Of a DNA stretch of 64,000 bases, positions 37,813-49,880 are shown in pieces. Location: the NCBI GenBank assembly GCA_025642075.2, contig JAODUO010000538.1, positions 196,001 through 260,000 on the forward strand. Direction: 5' to 3'. Made by a program: the position numbers and the translations under genes. Source of the stretch: Ridgeia piscesae. Taxonomy: Eukaryota; Annelida; Polychaeta; Sabellida; Siboglinidae. Position 1 is the stretch's first letter. Each line of letters opens with the position of its first letter. The notes beneath the pieces were generated by a model that saw only the letters and a program-made list of their open reading frames with translations, ran no database searches and was not told where the DNA came from.

Positions 37813-40140
37813 GGTGAGGCGTATACAAAAGATCAAATCGATTTACAATACATTATCACACCCTTCCCTCTAAAATAGCATAAGAAGTTAGTACCGTTAG
37901 TTCTCCATATAATGTGTAATAAGGAAATGTCAGTTTTCTAAAATGTTCCTCGCCAACCTGCATTGAGACGAAATATGTAAGATCAATTATTCATAACAAT
38001 TAACTTGTAGGCTGGACTAGCTCCATTTTCCCTGTGTGACCAAGGCCGTTATTCTGTTGGCCGTCAACGATTGGTCTCACAGTTCACTTAGTCCATGGTA
38101 TAATCTGCTTGCCTTGCTGGTGCTACACGCGATCTGCCAGTCTTCCTAGCAGGTGTAGTAACACGTGGTAACCCAGGTGTGAGTGTGAACACAGCAATGT
38201 CGCGAGTCAGTGGAGCAGCGGGTTGTGACTTTTTATGTAGTTGGCATATGTCACACATCTGAACCATTTTTTCCAGCTCTCTGCCCATGGCTGGACACCA
38301 GGCATAACTGCGTGCGAGACTCTTCATTCTGCTGATTCCTGGATGTGCAAGATGTAACTAATGCAACACCTCTTGTCGACATTTGGTGGAATAACCACTC
38401 TGGCACCCCACAAGACACAACCGCCTTGCACACTTAACTCATCTCTTCTACAATGGTATAATGCCATGTTCGTGTTGATCTTTCCACCAGGCCAGCCCCG
38501 CATCAGATATTATCTCACACGCGCCAGCGTAGGATCACTATTAGTGCAGTGACTGGTCTTACCTGCGTTCATAGGCGAAGAATCCAGTTCTTCTATCAAC
38601 AACACGCGTTCGTCCGGTTCCTCCTTCACCGTCACTGGCAGTGGCAACCTACTGAGACAGTTCGCATTGCCGTGGCTTCTGTCAGCCTGGTAGTGGGTCT
38701 TGTACTCGTACCCACGCACAGTGATCGCCCACCGTTGTACGCGGGGTGTTTCCGTAAACGGAACTTCCTTAAGTTCACCAAACAGCGACACTAGTGGCTT
38801 GCAGTCAGTCATGATCACAAGCAACGTCCATAAATCTGCTTGTGGAATTTCTTCAATGCAAACATTATTGCGGCTCCCTCCTTGTCGAGCTGCAAATAAT
38901 CTCTTTCTGCAGCGCTAAGTGGTCTTGGTGCTAATTTATCGGGACACTCGGTACCATCTTCCATGATGTCCGAGAGCACCGCACCAAGTCTTAGTTCGAT
39001 GCATCGCACTGCAGCAGTATTGGCTTATTCGGATCATAGTGCGCCAACACTTCCGTTGACAGAAGGAGTTCCTTCGCTCTTTGGAAACTCCGCTGTTGTA
39101 GCATTCACCACAACCACTTCTGTCCCCCTGCCCAGTAATTTGTGTAATGGCGCTAATACGGTCGACAAGTTGTACAGGATTCTTCCGTAGTAGTTCAGTA
39201 AGCCTTGAAGCTTGAAGCTGCTGCAAATGTTTTGGAGATCTCGCCTTCAGAATGGCCTCCACCTTATCTTGCACTAGATGTAGTCCATGTTGGTCAATCC
39301 TGTGTCCCTGGTACATAACCTAGTCTGCGAGAAATGTGCATCTCTTTCTCTTCTTTCTTCTCGCAACCCAGCCTCTTCCAGTCTACCCAAGACCATGTCC
39401 AGCGTTTCCAGGTGTTGCGCTTTTGTCGCACCCGTCAATATGATGTCATCTAAGTACTCAGCGACATGCTGGATGCCCTGCAAGATATTTTCTATGATCC
39501 TCTGATATAGCTGGTGCCGAACTGATGCCATACGGCAATAAATTGTACCGAAACAACCTCTTGTGTTTGTTTATGGTGACATATTTTTTTCGATTTCTTA
39601 ATTATCCCGTAGAATTTGCGAACAGGCGTGGGTCAAGTCCAGTTTCGTGAATTGTTTCCCTCCCGTCACTTTTTCGCAGAGGTCATCCAACGTAAGAATT
39701 GGGTATTGCTCCATATGGCAGACTCGGTTCACCGTCGATTTGTAGTCTCCGCAAATTCGAACCTTCCCGTCAGGTTAGAGAACTGGCACTATCGGGGTAG
39801 CCCAGTCAGAGTAGCGCACTGGCTCAATCACCTTCGTCTGCACCGACCTGTCCAGTTCGTCCTCTACCTTCCTCTTCAGCGCGTACATAACTGACCTTGG
39901 TTTGAAAAACTTGGATGATTGGTCGCTCACGACATACCTCTTGGCAGTGGTTCCCGTCAGTATACCCAATCCTTCTCCGAAAACTTCTGTCTGTTTCTCC
40001 AACACTCCTGATACAGATCCTTGCATGCAGCACACTTTCTGTCAGTTCAACTTGATAATTATGTTCAAGTCGCTTTGTCTGCGCCTTTGACAATGGTCAA
40101 TGGCAAGTTCAACTCTTAATATTCATACTGTACATTTACC
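37813..40140 (-). mobile_element. Ty3/Gypsy retrotransposon remnant
   Basis: On the minus strand from about 40140: the end of an aspartic-protease region, the RT start (YSDWATPIVPVL near 39780), RT active box YLDDIILTG (39460), RNase H (TDCKPLVSLFGELKEVP, 38800), and the integrase zinc-binding part (ARSYAWCPAMG...CDICQLHKK, 38300). The frame then jumps directly to a C-terminal-like basic tail and stops at 38088, so the integrase catalytic core is missing. There are many frameshifts. A purine tract AGAGGGAAGGG (37861-37871) precedes TGTGATAATG (37860 downward), which looks like the start of a 3' LTR, cut after about 50 bp by the LINE tail. Dead copy. Confidence 0.85.
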
Positions 40141-40639
40141 ATGGTTTCCCCCGCCAGATCCACTGTTTGGTTCTCATACGTCTTCAGGACTATACCCGCC
40201 GGTAGTAGGGGCCAATGGCTCAGACGGTTCCTGTACAAACTCTCTGGCACACCGGCTTCTAATGCCAATGCTCTTCAAGTGCATTCACTGTGTGCGTGCT
40301 GTACATCATAGATACGTCGACTGCCATATTTCTTCTTTCTTTTACCTTCTATGTTCTTTCTTTTGTCGTTATTTAAGTGTGCCTTATTAAGTGTGCCTTA
40401 TTAAAATGTTGCCATGTTTACTTCCGGGAAGCGCCTGGCGCCAGGGCCTCACCTAGCGACCGTGATTGTAATCGTGCTCAAATCAAAGCGCCACGTGGTG
40501 GCCAATTCCAATATAGGGTCTCTTTAATAAAATATTTTTTTTGCTAACTCTGAAAATATACATGGACACGTAATGGTAAATGGTACGAAACAACGAGGAC
40601 GTGGGTGGGAGGACAGACCAGTAACTCGTGTAGTCGTCC
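40141..40639. other. intergenic; possible Gypsy 5' part
   Basis: May include decayed Gypsy sequence upstream of the protease region. At 40430-40500 there is a GC-rich patch with the palindrome CTGGCGCCAG. No gene. Confidence 0.3.
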
Positions 40640-40980
40640 ACATTAAACAGGCAGTGGCTGAGGGACAGAGCTTCGGACTAAGAGAACCCGGGTTCGAATA
40701 CACAGCTACAGTGAGACACCTTGGGTAAGTTTTCCACCCTACATTGCTCCAGTTCACCTAGCTGTATAAATGACTTCCTGACTACATACATAGGTGGATA
40801 TTAATTTGCACGAGCAGCCGTCGATCGTCAATTACAACGTGACCGGATGCTTCCCAGAGAAGCCGAGATGGTGTCTAATTGAACAGTTCTGCCAGTGAAG
40901 TAAAGTGTAGAGCGCTTTGAGCAGTCTTGTTGACTGGATACTGCGCTATATATCTGTACCATTGATGCCACGTGACACAC
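40640..40980 (+). mobile_element. tRNA-derived SINE, near full length
   Basis: A-box-like GGCTGAGGGACAGAGCTTCG, B box GGTTCGAATA at about 40690, then a shared module (CTACATTGCTCCAGTTCACC, 40740) and a LINE-like 3' end with AGAGCGCTTTGAGCAGTCTT and TGCGCTATATATCTGTACC. The CCAGTTCACxxAGCTG module also occurs in the SINE at 49395-49640. There is no cloverleaf. Confidence 0.75.
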
Positions 40981-42217
40981 ATATCCAGCGTTTGTTAGCG
41001 ATCGTAGAGCCAGTGAATACATGTTGAGTCTCCGCAGTGAATTTTATGATAGTATTATTGTTGGCCTTGATGACTACCACCATGGCGTAGATCTGTGTCC
41101 GAATTACGTGGCAGGCGTGCGTCAAGCAGTCGGTAATCTTTTTATCAGCCCGTAGTTTCCTTGACTGTACTGAGTGGCCGCGTGTTAGATCTTTATTCAG
41201 GAAACTATACTGTTCCGTGGCATCTACGCTAGCTTCTTGTCGGCTGATCATTCAGTGATAACTTTGTCTTTGGGATCAATCATATTGCGAAGACGGGTCA
41301 ATTCAGATATCAGGGTCTATCACTAATAAATCCCAATGCTCTCAGGCCGAAGGTTCACGGCTTGTACATCGTCTTCAGGATTGCAACTCCATTTTCTACA
41401 TTATGATGTGTTACGCAATGTTGCTAGCCAGGCTCGGCACAACTGGCTGGTCAGCTGTAGAGAGAGAAAGAGAGGGAGGGAGAGAGGGAGAGTGTGTTTG
41501 TATGTGTGTGCGCGCTTATTTGTGTGCGAGTGCAAGAAAGTGTGCATAGTTTATGTCTTTATCAGCAAATATCGTTTGCATCCCTGGCGCCAAACTGAGG
41601 AGCATTAATCTAAGCCCTCCCTCCGAAGAAGAGTTACGTGTACATTTTTCGAACATTCCTGCCTGAAGTGTCTTACCGTGTTTAGAGTAAACCAACTGTT
41701 TAAAGACAACTTGCAACAATCACAATATATATCACAATATATATGTATATATATATATTATGTGTGTATTGTCTATAATATATATATATATAATTGGATC
41801 ACATTCCCATCCTCACTTCATGGGACAAATCTGATTTCCGGTTTAGATTCAGCATATTGGATTTAATATAAAACACTACTTTTCACCCACTAGCAATATA
41901 TTCAAAATTGATTAAATGCACGAAATCAATTAAATCCAAGAACATGACTAAGTCCTCATTAAAATGTGTATGTTACTACATTATTTGGCAAAAGCTATTA
42001 TAGTATGGGCAGAAGCAAGTTATTACATTAGTAGTAACAATTATTACATTATCGGGCTGCATTATTGGGTGTTTTTTATATTAAACTTCACATTGTTTCG
42101 ATTTCGAAAAAGAGATACTTCTAATTTAGGATGTGTGTTTGAGCCAAAATATTATTGTTGTGATAGATGTAATGTAGAATATTTTCTTCATATAATAAAA
42201 CATTTGCAAAAAACACA
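40981..42217. other. intergenic, no gene
   Basis: GA-rich tract at 41460-41490 and a TA run at 41726-41795. The 41964-42287 frame has a CDRC...H...H pattern but spacing too short for a classical C2H2 finger. Confidence 0.35.
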
Positions 42218-42648
42218 TTTTGACTCTAACAACATTTTAATTACATTTCATTTATGGCACACATTACCTAAACCTTGTAATGTATGACAATCACAAACGT
42301 AAATCGCTCCAATGTAACTGTAATATCTTATTCAAACTAACTCGAACTGAACAATCATTCAACAAACTTAGTGTTAGTTTGCTGGAGCTATAGCCAAGTG
42401 AAAATAACATATAATTATTTACAGTAGTTTTTGGGCAAAGACACAGTTTGACTTTAACAATATTTCAGTGGCATTCCATTTACGTCGCTCATTACCTAAC
42501 ACCAGTAATGCGTGACAACCGTAAACGTAAAATCGCTCCAATGTAACGGCAATATCTTATCCCAACTAAGTTGTACTTAACAATCATGCAACGGACTTAT
42601 TTAATATTAGCTTGCTAGAGCTATATCCAAGTGAAAATAACATATATG
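42218..42648. repeat. tandem duplication of about 230 bp
   Basis: The segment TTTGACTCTAACAACATTTT ... AAGTGAAAATAACATATA (42218-42413) is repeated with about 15-20% changes from 42447 to 42648. Matching landmarks (CGTAAAxxCGCTCCAATGTAAC, AACAATCATxCAAC, GAGCTATAxCCAAGTG) are about 230 bp apart. There is no ORF shared by both units. Confidence 0.8.
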
Positions 42649-43469
<821 letters not shown>

Positions 43470-44823
43470 TTATCCGAGGGTGCTGTTGGGCAGCTGCGTG
43501 TGCGACATGATGGGGTAGGAGACGAGTGCCGTCGTGACGCCGCTGTTCAGCAGGGACGTCTGCGTCAGGTTGCCCTGCTGCTGCTGCTGCAGCGTCTGGC
43601 CGAGCGACACGGCGACGATGCTGCCGGGCGCCGCCATGGCCGTGTCGAGCGGGATCGACACCGGCACCATGTTGGTCGGGTTGAGCGGCACCGACACGGG
43701 CGTGTTCATCGTCGCCGGCTGCACGGTGACGGCGTTCGTGAGGTGTGTCTGCAGCGCCTGCTGCGAGACGGCCGGCACGACGAGCTCGCCGCTGTTCGCG
43801 TTGATGCCCATCTGCGGCAGCGACGTCGCCATCTGACTGAACTGCGGCCGGCCGAGCGTGGGGCGCGCGACGACGGGCGCGTGCGCCACGGTCGGCGTCA
43901 CCACCTGCGTGACGGTCATCATCGGCACGATGGTCGGCGGCGCGTTCGACTGCGACGTCAGCTTGGCGGCGCGGAAGCGCGCGTTCTGCTCCAGCAGCAC
44001 CTCGTTCGTGGCGGCCAGGTCGGACACCTGCTTCTTGAGCTCCTCCACCTTGTGCCGCAGCAGGATGTTGTCCTCCTCCAGCAGGCGGTGGTAGTCGAGC
44101 GCCGTCGGCACGACCGCCCGGTAGCCGCCGTTGTATGTGCTGTCGAAGTCCTCCTCGATGCGGCGCCGCTTCAGCGAGCGCTCATAGTCGCAGCGCACGT
44201 AGTCGTTGTACACGCTCTCGAACGTGTCCATCGTCGAGATCGTCGTGCGTAGGCGCCGCTCGTTGACGGTGGCGCTGCCCACGCATCCGGCGCGACCGTG
44301 CGTGCTGCCACCTACTTCCTGTATGACGTCGGACGACTGCGACGACGCGACGTGTCGGAATTTGCAGCGCACGCCGCGCTTGCACTCGCCCTTCAGGAAG
44401 TCCTTGCAGATCGGCACCTCGCCCTGCAGTAGCGGCACCTCCGTCGAGTTGAGCCCGATGCCGAGCGAGACGGCCTGCTGCAGCCGGCCCGGGCAGCTGG
44501 CCCGTGCGTCGGTACTCCTCCTCTTCATCCTTCGTGCAGTGGATGAATCGGCAGCTGGCGCGACGGCAGCCGGTGTTCTGAAAGTCGTGACAGAACGTGT
44601 AGTCATGGCGACGCGTCATGTCGACCGACTCGACAGAGGGCGGGTGACGATAGCGACACCGCTTGCCGCGCTGGCACACATTGCGCAGGAAGTCCCGACA
44701 GATGTCGTCGCTATAAGCGACCGCGCCGCCGCCGCCACCGCCGCCACCACCGCCGCGCTGTCCCATGTCGTCGCTCATGTCGCTGTTGTCCGACATATTG
44801 CTGGCGCCGTCCGACGCTGACAT
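43470..44823 (-). CDS. ZC3H10: ZC3H10 orthologue, single exon, one frameshift
   Basis: Minus-strand coding sequence from ATG 44823 to TAA 43470-43472. Order: Ser/Asp-rich start, a 10-Gly run, CCCH finger 1 (42-60, CRDFLRNVCQRGKRCRYRH), finger 2 (78-95, CHDFQNTGCRRASCRFIH), finger 3 (about 138-156, CKDFLKGECKRGVRCKFRH), a KRRR patch, a coiled coil (about 245-283, LLRHKVEELKKQVSDLAATN) and a Gln/Thr/Val-rich tail. The three fingers plus VEELKKQVSxLxATNEVLLEQ identify ZC3H10, an RNA-binding protein whose human coding region is also in one exon. The first 111 residues and the rest are in different frames; the break is at CCCGGG, 44488-44493. Total length minus one base is a multiple of three (about 450 residues, human 434). 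Strong GC richness contrasts with the neighbours. Confidence 0.9.
44488..44493 (-). other. ZC3H10: frameshift site in ZC3H10
   Basis: The minus strand reads CTG CCC GGG CCGG. Reading frame 1 up to CCC and dropping one G restores the frame into RLQQAVSLGIGLNS, which fits the family pattern of a basic linker before the third finger. One extra base in a G/C run is a common assembly error; a true mutation is possible. Confidence 0.75.
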
Positions 44824-44895
44824 CGGGACGTCTCGCGACACGCCTCGCCTCGCTTCGCGCACAAAATCGCCGAAACCGCAGACGTTCAGATTCGC

Positions 44896-45029
44896 AGTGC
44901 TGCCACCTGGCGAAAACCAACAGGACGCTTTATGTTAAAGTGCTGCCGCCTGGCGAAAACCAAAATGACGCTATGTTAGTTAAAGTGCTGCCGCCTAGCG
45001 AACACCAACAGAGCACGTTGTGGTACAGA
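44896..45029. repeat. three tandem copies upstream of ZC3H10
   Basis: Three units of 43-45 bp starting AGTGCTGCC at 44896, 44939 and 44984, each with GCTGCCGCCTGGCGAAAACC or a close variant. They begin 73 bp upstream of the ATG, so they lie in the 5' UTR or core promoter. Confidence 0.85.
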
Positions 45030-45224
45030 CGCATATGTTCAGGGTCAGCGACCTACGAATGGATCATTGGTTATAGTGGACAATGGTTGACGCGGCAGCA
45101 ATGCTGAGGCATGCAAGTTCAAACTGAAACTTCAAGTGTATAGTTAGCTGGCACTGTTTGCATCACTGCTTCACTGGAGACCTACAAAAACAGCAATGAC
45201 ATTAGGCAATAAAACATCATTACT
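45030..45224. other. ZC3H10 upstream DNA
   Basis: No feature recognised. Confidence 0.4.
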
Positions 45225-45523
45225 GTATCTGTAACTGGCAAAATGTCCTAGGGACACATCACGCCAGTGCGCATGGTGGGTCATCTGACTTAATTGTTAA
45301 AATGTTGGATTAAATTTTTTTTAACGAGTTTAGTGATTTACTTGAGACAGTGTTTGGGGGGAGAAAATTCCATTATTTAATTGTTTTTGGGAAGAAGCTG
45401 TTTCCAAATATGTTTGCAGAGTATCTAATTTGCAAGAACTGACTGTCATGTTTACATGAGGATCTAGTGTTGTTTTGGATATAGTGATCTAGCGGGATAT
45501 CTATAAGGATATGTTCCATTTTG
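45225..45523 (-). mobile_element. 5'-truncated LINE, 3' end (copy 3)
   Basis: Same 3' end as 21341-21687, beginning with the TGTATCTGTAACTGGCAAAA tail at 45224, with the CACGCCAGTGCGCATGGTGG UTR and a more decayed C-terminal frame. It lies just upstream of ZC3H10. Confidence 0.85.
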
Positions 45524-47019
45524 TCTTTTAATTACTGTTGCACCATCGTTTGACTGCACAATATAGCAAGTGTTTTGACGAGATCTTTCTTGGTGTCTTG
45601 ATCTCCTACTGTAAATTACTGTCGAAACTTTTTCATGACTAACTCATGAAACCTTTGACATTGTCAAATCACATTTGAACATAAGTTCCAGTACTTCTGA
45701 TTAAAGAATTTGTTTCACATTTCAAACAGTGTCACATGACTACATACACATGAAATCGATTTGTACTACCTTGTTAGCTCGGCTTATGAAAGGTTAAGAT
45801 ATCGTCTTTAACATACACCATTACATAACCAACTGCTTTATGTTAAGAATATCTTTCTTCTTTGACTAATTTAAACACAGAAACAAGCTAGCCAGAACCT
45901 TTCAATATCCACTGTCAGTTTCCCACACACAACACAGACAAACACCTGACACAGCATCACCTGGATATCACCACCAGACATCTGATATCGCCTCATTAAT
46001 AACGTCCCACCTCAGCCTGCACATGGAGCACACTGACTTGGTCATCTGATTGTGTGGCTGTGCAGTAATCACTGGCTGGTAATCACTGCACTTTGCTCCA
46101 GTGGGCAAGAGTGGCCTCATTAGCACCATCCACCAGTGGCACAATTCACCAGCACATGTCCTCTGTGGGCTCCTCACTGCCCATACATGGTTTGGATTAA
46201 TGGTCTGGCAGCAGAGCAACTCTGGCCTTACTCTAACACCACACTGACTGCCTGTGTATGTGTCCACGTATCTATGTGTCCGTGTGCCCAGTCTATGGCC
46301 CAGTCACAGTCTGTGTTGTGTGGCCCAGTATCACGTTTCAATTCCCCAGGTCAATCCTGAGTGATCTGACTGACTGACTACTTCTTGTATACAAGCCCTT
46401 CTGGAATGCTCTTTCACTTAGATTGTGAATGCAACATGATGATTTTTGAGGAACCTGAAAACCTGTCTCTTTGAACAAGCTCTTTTGTAATTTTCTCTTA
46501 GGTATATTTCTTTTGACTACAGTGTCTTATATGTGCATCTTTTATTTAGAGCACTACATCATATTCTCTGATGTACCGTGAATATTAGTATTTGTAAACA
46601 CCCGAATCGGCAAAACTATTTATAGAGAGAGAAATGCTGTGTGGACATAAATATGATTTGACTTACTTCTCACAATTTGGACAGTTTCTTTTTGCATTTC
46701 CAGCAATTTGTTCCATAAACTAGAAACTATTATTATTATAAGGCCCTACTAACGTACCATGGCTGCTAGCTGCTGAAATCTGAAGGACCCAAAGACATCA
46801 TCGAGGAACAATAATTTCTCTGTAGGTTTTGTTTACAATCATGATTCAACAGTGTACTTTAGGACAGTTGGCAGCCAGTATTCCGTGCCATGTGTGTGGC
46901 CCGAGCCCCATACATCAGCCCAACATTGCACAACTGAAAAACACACACATAAATCTGATATCTGCAACACAGACAGACAAGATAGACCCAGGATAAGAAC
47001 CAACACCTGGCACTGCCGC
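45524..47019. other. intergenic, no recognised gene
   Basis: Only short chance frames on both strands (for example 45968-46267). No exon, RNA gene or named repeat is supported. Confidence 0.4.
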
Positions 47020-47283
47020 ATTGGCCATCATCATTGGCCATCATCATTGGCCATCATCATTAGCCATCATCATTGGCCATCATCATTGGCCATCATCATT
47101 GGCCATCATCATTGGCCATCATCATTGGCCATCATCATTGGCCATCATCATTGGCCATCATCATTGGCCATCATCATTGGCCATCATCATTGGCCATCAT
47201 CATTGGCCATCATCATTGGCCTTCATCATTGGCCTTCATCATTGGCCATCATCATTGGCCTTCATCACTGGCCTTCATCACCA
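47020..47283. repeat. 13-bp minisatellite
   Basis: About 20 tandem copies of ATTGGCCATCATC. One TAGCC variant occurs near the start and several GGCCTTCATC variants at the 3' end. All frames are open (HHWPSSLAIIIG) but meaningless. Confidence 0.97.
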
Positions 47284-49394
47284 CAGTAGGATGAGACATT
47301 AGAACATTTCTCAGTTTGAGCAAAACTTGCCAAAAGAGACACGACTAGAGCAGGCGGCGATACAACTACGGTATCACTGGCAAGACGGTAGATGATGTTG
47401 CCAAAATGTTTATCACCAGATTTATGGCAACACTAGTCTATTTTCAGTGGAGTGATAGATCACTGGATGCCATTGCTCCTGTGAGAACATGAAAGAAAAG
47501 ACAAATATTCACAGAACTGATACATTAACCTGTCATGACAAATGCTACCTACCTCTATATAGCTGTGCAACTAAACCTCAACGGATGACATAAATGTTGA
47601 CGAAAGTGAAGGGAAGTGAAATATACACATATCAAATAAATAGGCTAACACTTGAACAAACATGCAACCAATACCAGGTAAACATAATATTTTATCCAGT
47701 ACAAATTCTGACAAGACATTAACATAAAACCAAAATGTGCCCCTGTTAGAGGACACGTGACTGACCAGACAGAATACTAGCTTAATGTTTGTAAGCCCAG
47801 TTACGTCAGACAAGATGTCATAAAAGCAATAGGAAGGATGTTGCTATCTGTAATACTAACAGAAAATGTTTAAGCTGAAAGACTAATCAAATCTGGGCGT
47901 CTTTCAACTACCTGAGTTTTACTGCATCCATATTCAAAGGTGTGTGCTGCATTTACAAAGATAGTTAATAATGAACATAATATCTAGTTTCAGTAGAATG
48001 TATAACTCATTTGTACTTACTTAAGCACAAAAAATGCATATTATGTATCAAATATGGATGGACCGCATTGTAAAGCATAACCTGTACCGATCTATCATAC
48101 ACAGTAAAGTGTTCAACTCCTGCGTTAGCCCACGTTTGAGCTGTTTGGAGTATACTACCTGAGACCTGATCACAATAACAAATTGCATGCTGTGTTTGGG
48201 ATATTATAATATTGTGTTATTTGCACACTAAACACAGAAAGAATGCATGAATTACCATAAATGCTGTTTTATATGAAGAGAAATGGCATGTGTATCTTTG
48301 CTATCAAACACTGTATTAATATTCTTTATATATATAAATGACATTATACGAAGCAACTGTGACTTACTAATTGAAGTCCTATAACTGATCTTCAATAAAT
48401 TACCTTAACTGTAATTAATAATTTATTGGAACTTTATAACGTTGGTAACTGAAGAAACATTTAACGCAACCCTGTTACCAAACAAAGCCATAATTTTAGT
48501 TTATAAGATCAATTAAAAATGCACACAGTCTGGATGTACTCGTTCAGATACTGTATATTTTTGTCACTGATACGACATACGTATTCTTCACTGAGCTATA
48601 CTGCTCTGTGTATTGACACTTAGCCATGCGTATATATCAGGTAGATTACACCACAAAAGTTACACTGCAAAAATATACTTAGCAGGATGTGTGGGTGTGG
48701 GTGAGTGTGCAGTGTGCAGTGTGTATGCACGTGCAAAAACACTTCACTGGCTTTGCTGGGACAAAAAAACATGTTTCGAGCGTGACACCGAGCCGGCATG
48801 GCCACAAGCATTTGTTGCTGTTTGTCGGTGGCGGGGCGTACCAGGCCGCAGCATGACAGCCAGTGCAGCACATTGACTCCCACAAATACAGCTGTCAGAA
48901 TATCTGTCCCACTTTATTAGTGCGCGCGTCTCCCAGAGTACAATGACTGACAGGCAGACGCCACCAGGTAGATCAGGGAGTGTGGCTGCTGGGTCGATGT
49001 CTTCTGTCTGGGTATTTCTGGCCCGGACCGGTACATCACCGTACACGTACCCCCACCCCCAAATAGTAACACACCAACGGAATGGTGTATAGTAAACCAT
49101 GTTAAATATATATCACATATGAATTCAATCACAACTTTGAGAACGACTGTGATAATGTGTTATAAAAAGAAAGTGAAGAAAGACAAATATCCTACACAAG
49201 ACTAAATGTTGGCAATCGTGGTCAAGAACTTAGTGCTCAAAACCTGGGAACTACTGTGTATGACTCAGCAGACTCAGTCACAATAAACAACAAAGGGGGT
49301 CTACAACCTCTCCAAGACTTATGACAGCCTGCCATCAGTGCTGACACACTGTTGAATACAGCAGTCAAAATGTCATACCATTAATTTTGTATGT
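47284..49394. other. intergenic, no recognised gene
   Basis: AT-rich with a few GC-richer patches (48770-48870, 48990-49060). No domain or splice-supported exon is visible. Confidence 0.4.
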
Positions 49395-49640
49395 GGAGCG
49401 CAGCCTTCAATTAACTGGAGCATCTGACTCACAACCAAAAGAACCTGTGTTAGAATGCTGAGCTGCCGGGTTGAACATTGGGCATGTTGGTTCGTTCTAC
49501 ATTGATCCAGTTCACTCAGCTGCACGAATGAGTACCTGGCTATAGTCCATTGCACAATGTCAGTAGTGTTGCCGCCCTGTGGCAGTGCACTAGAGCTGTC
49601 TGGTGCAGGTGGCTCCGGCTCCTCAATGAGGCCAACACAG
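49395..49640 (+). mobile_element. tRNA-derived SINE
   Basis: GGAGCATCTGACTCACAACC with AAAAGAACCTGTGTTAGAAT is a degenerate anticodon arm to B box of a tRNA-like head. It is followed by GTTCTACATTGATCCAGTTC ACTCAGCTG, the module also present in the 40640 SINE. Decayed. Confidence 0.6.
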
Positions 49641-49782
49641 CCACATGGAGCAAACACACAGATGTCTGCTCACGCTAGACAAAGACCACGGTGTCACAAG
49701 ACTTTGTTTATTTCGTTCCATTGAACCCATGTGTCTAATACAGAATACCTCCCAGCCGGCTTGTCAATCCACAAGTGCACAA

Positions 49783-49880
49783 CATGTTGTATTTACCCCC
49801 TCGGTAGGATATTTATCTCCCCTGGACCAGTCTCTAGATAGTAACACATGACTCCCAGTGTCTCATCAGAACAGACACAT
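49783..49880 (-). mobile_element. SINE body fragment
   Basis: TATTTACCCCCTCGGTAGGA ... CTCCCCTGGACCAGTCTCTAGATAG ... AGTGTCTCATC parallels 31145-31225 (ATTTACCCCCCTGTATGGGA ... TTCCCCTGGCATAGACACC ... AGTGTCTCTTC) in the same order and orientation, with the promoter end missing. Confidence 0.5.

Noticed and set aside
35866..40530. Inverted TTATTAAAGAGAC words at 35866-35885 and 40505-40530 as ends of one transposon
   Set aside because: The match is about 13 bp only and the adjacent bases differ; the interval contains unrelated elements, so chance or a common motif is more likely.
40640..40720. Possible tRNA gene
   Set aside because: Only A- and B-box-like motifs; no acceptor stem or cloverleaf, and the sequence continues into a SINE body.
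41964..42287. Frame with CDRC...H...H suggestive of a C2H2 zinc finger
   Set aside because: The Cys-His spacing is too short for a classical finger, and the open frame is not kept in the diverged second copy of the duplication.
43500..44252. 250-residue Arg-rich plus-strand frame
   Set aside because: Antisense shadow of GC-rich ZC3H10; composition is an artefact of codon bias on the other strand.
46852..47302. HHWPSSLAIIIG repeat protein
   Set aside because: Translation of a 13-bp minisatellite in all three frames; no other support.
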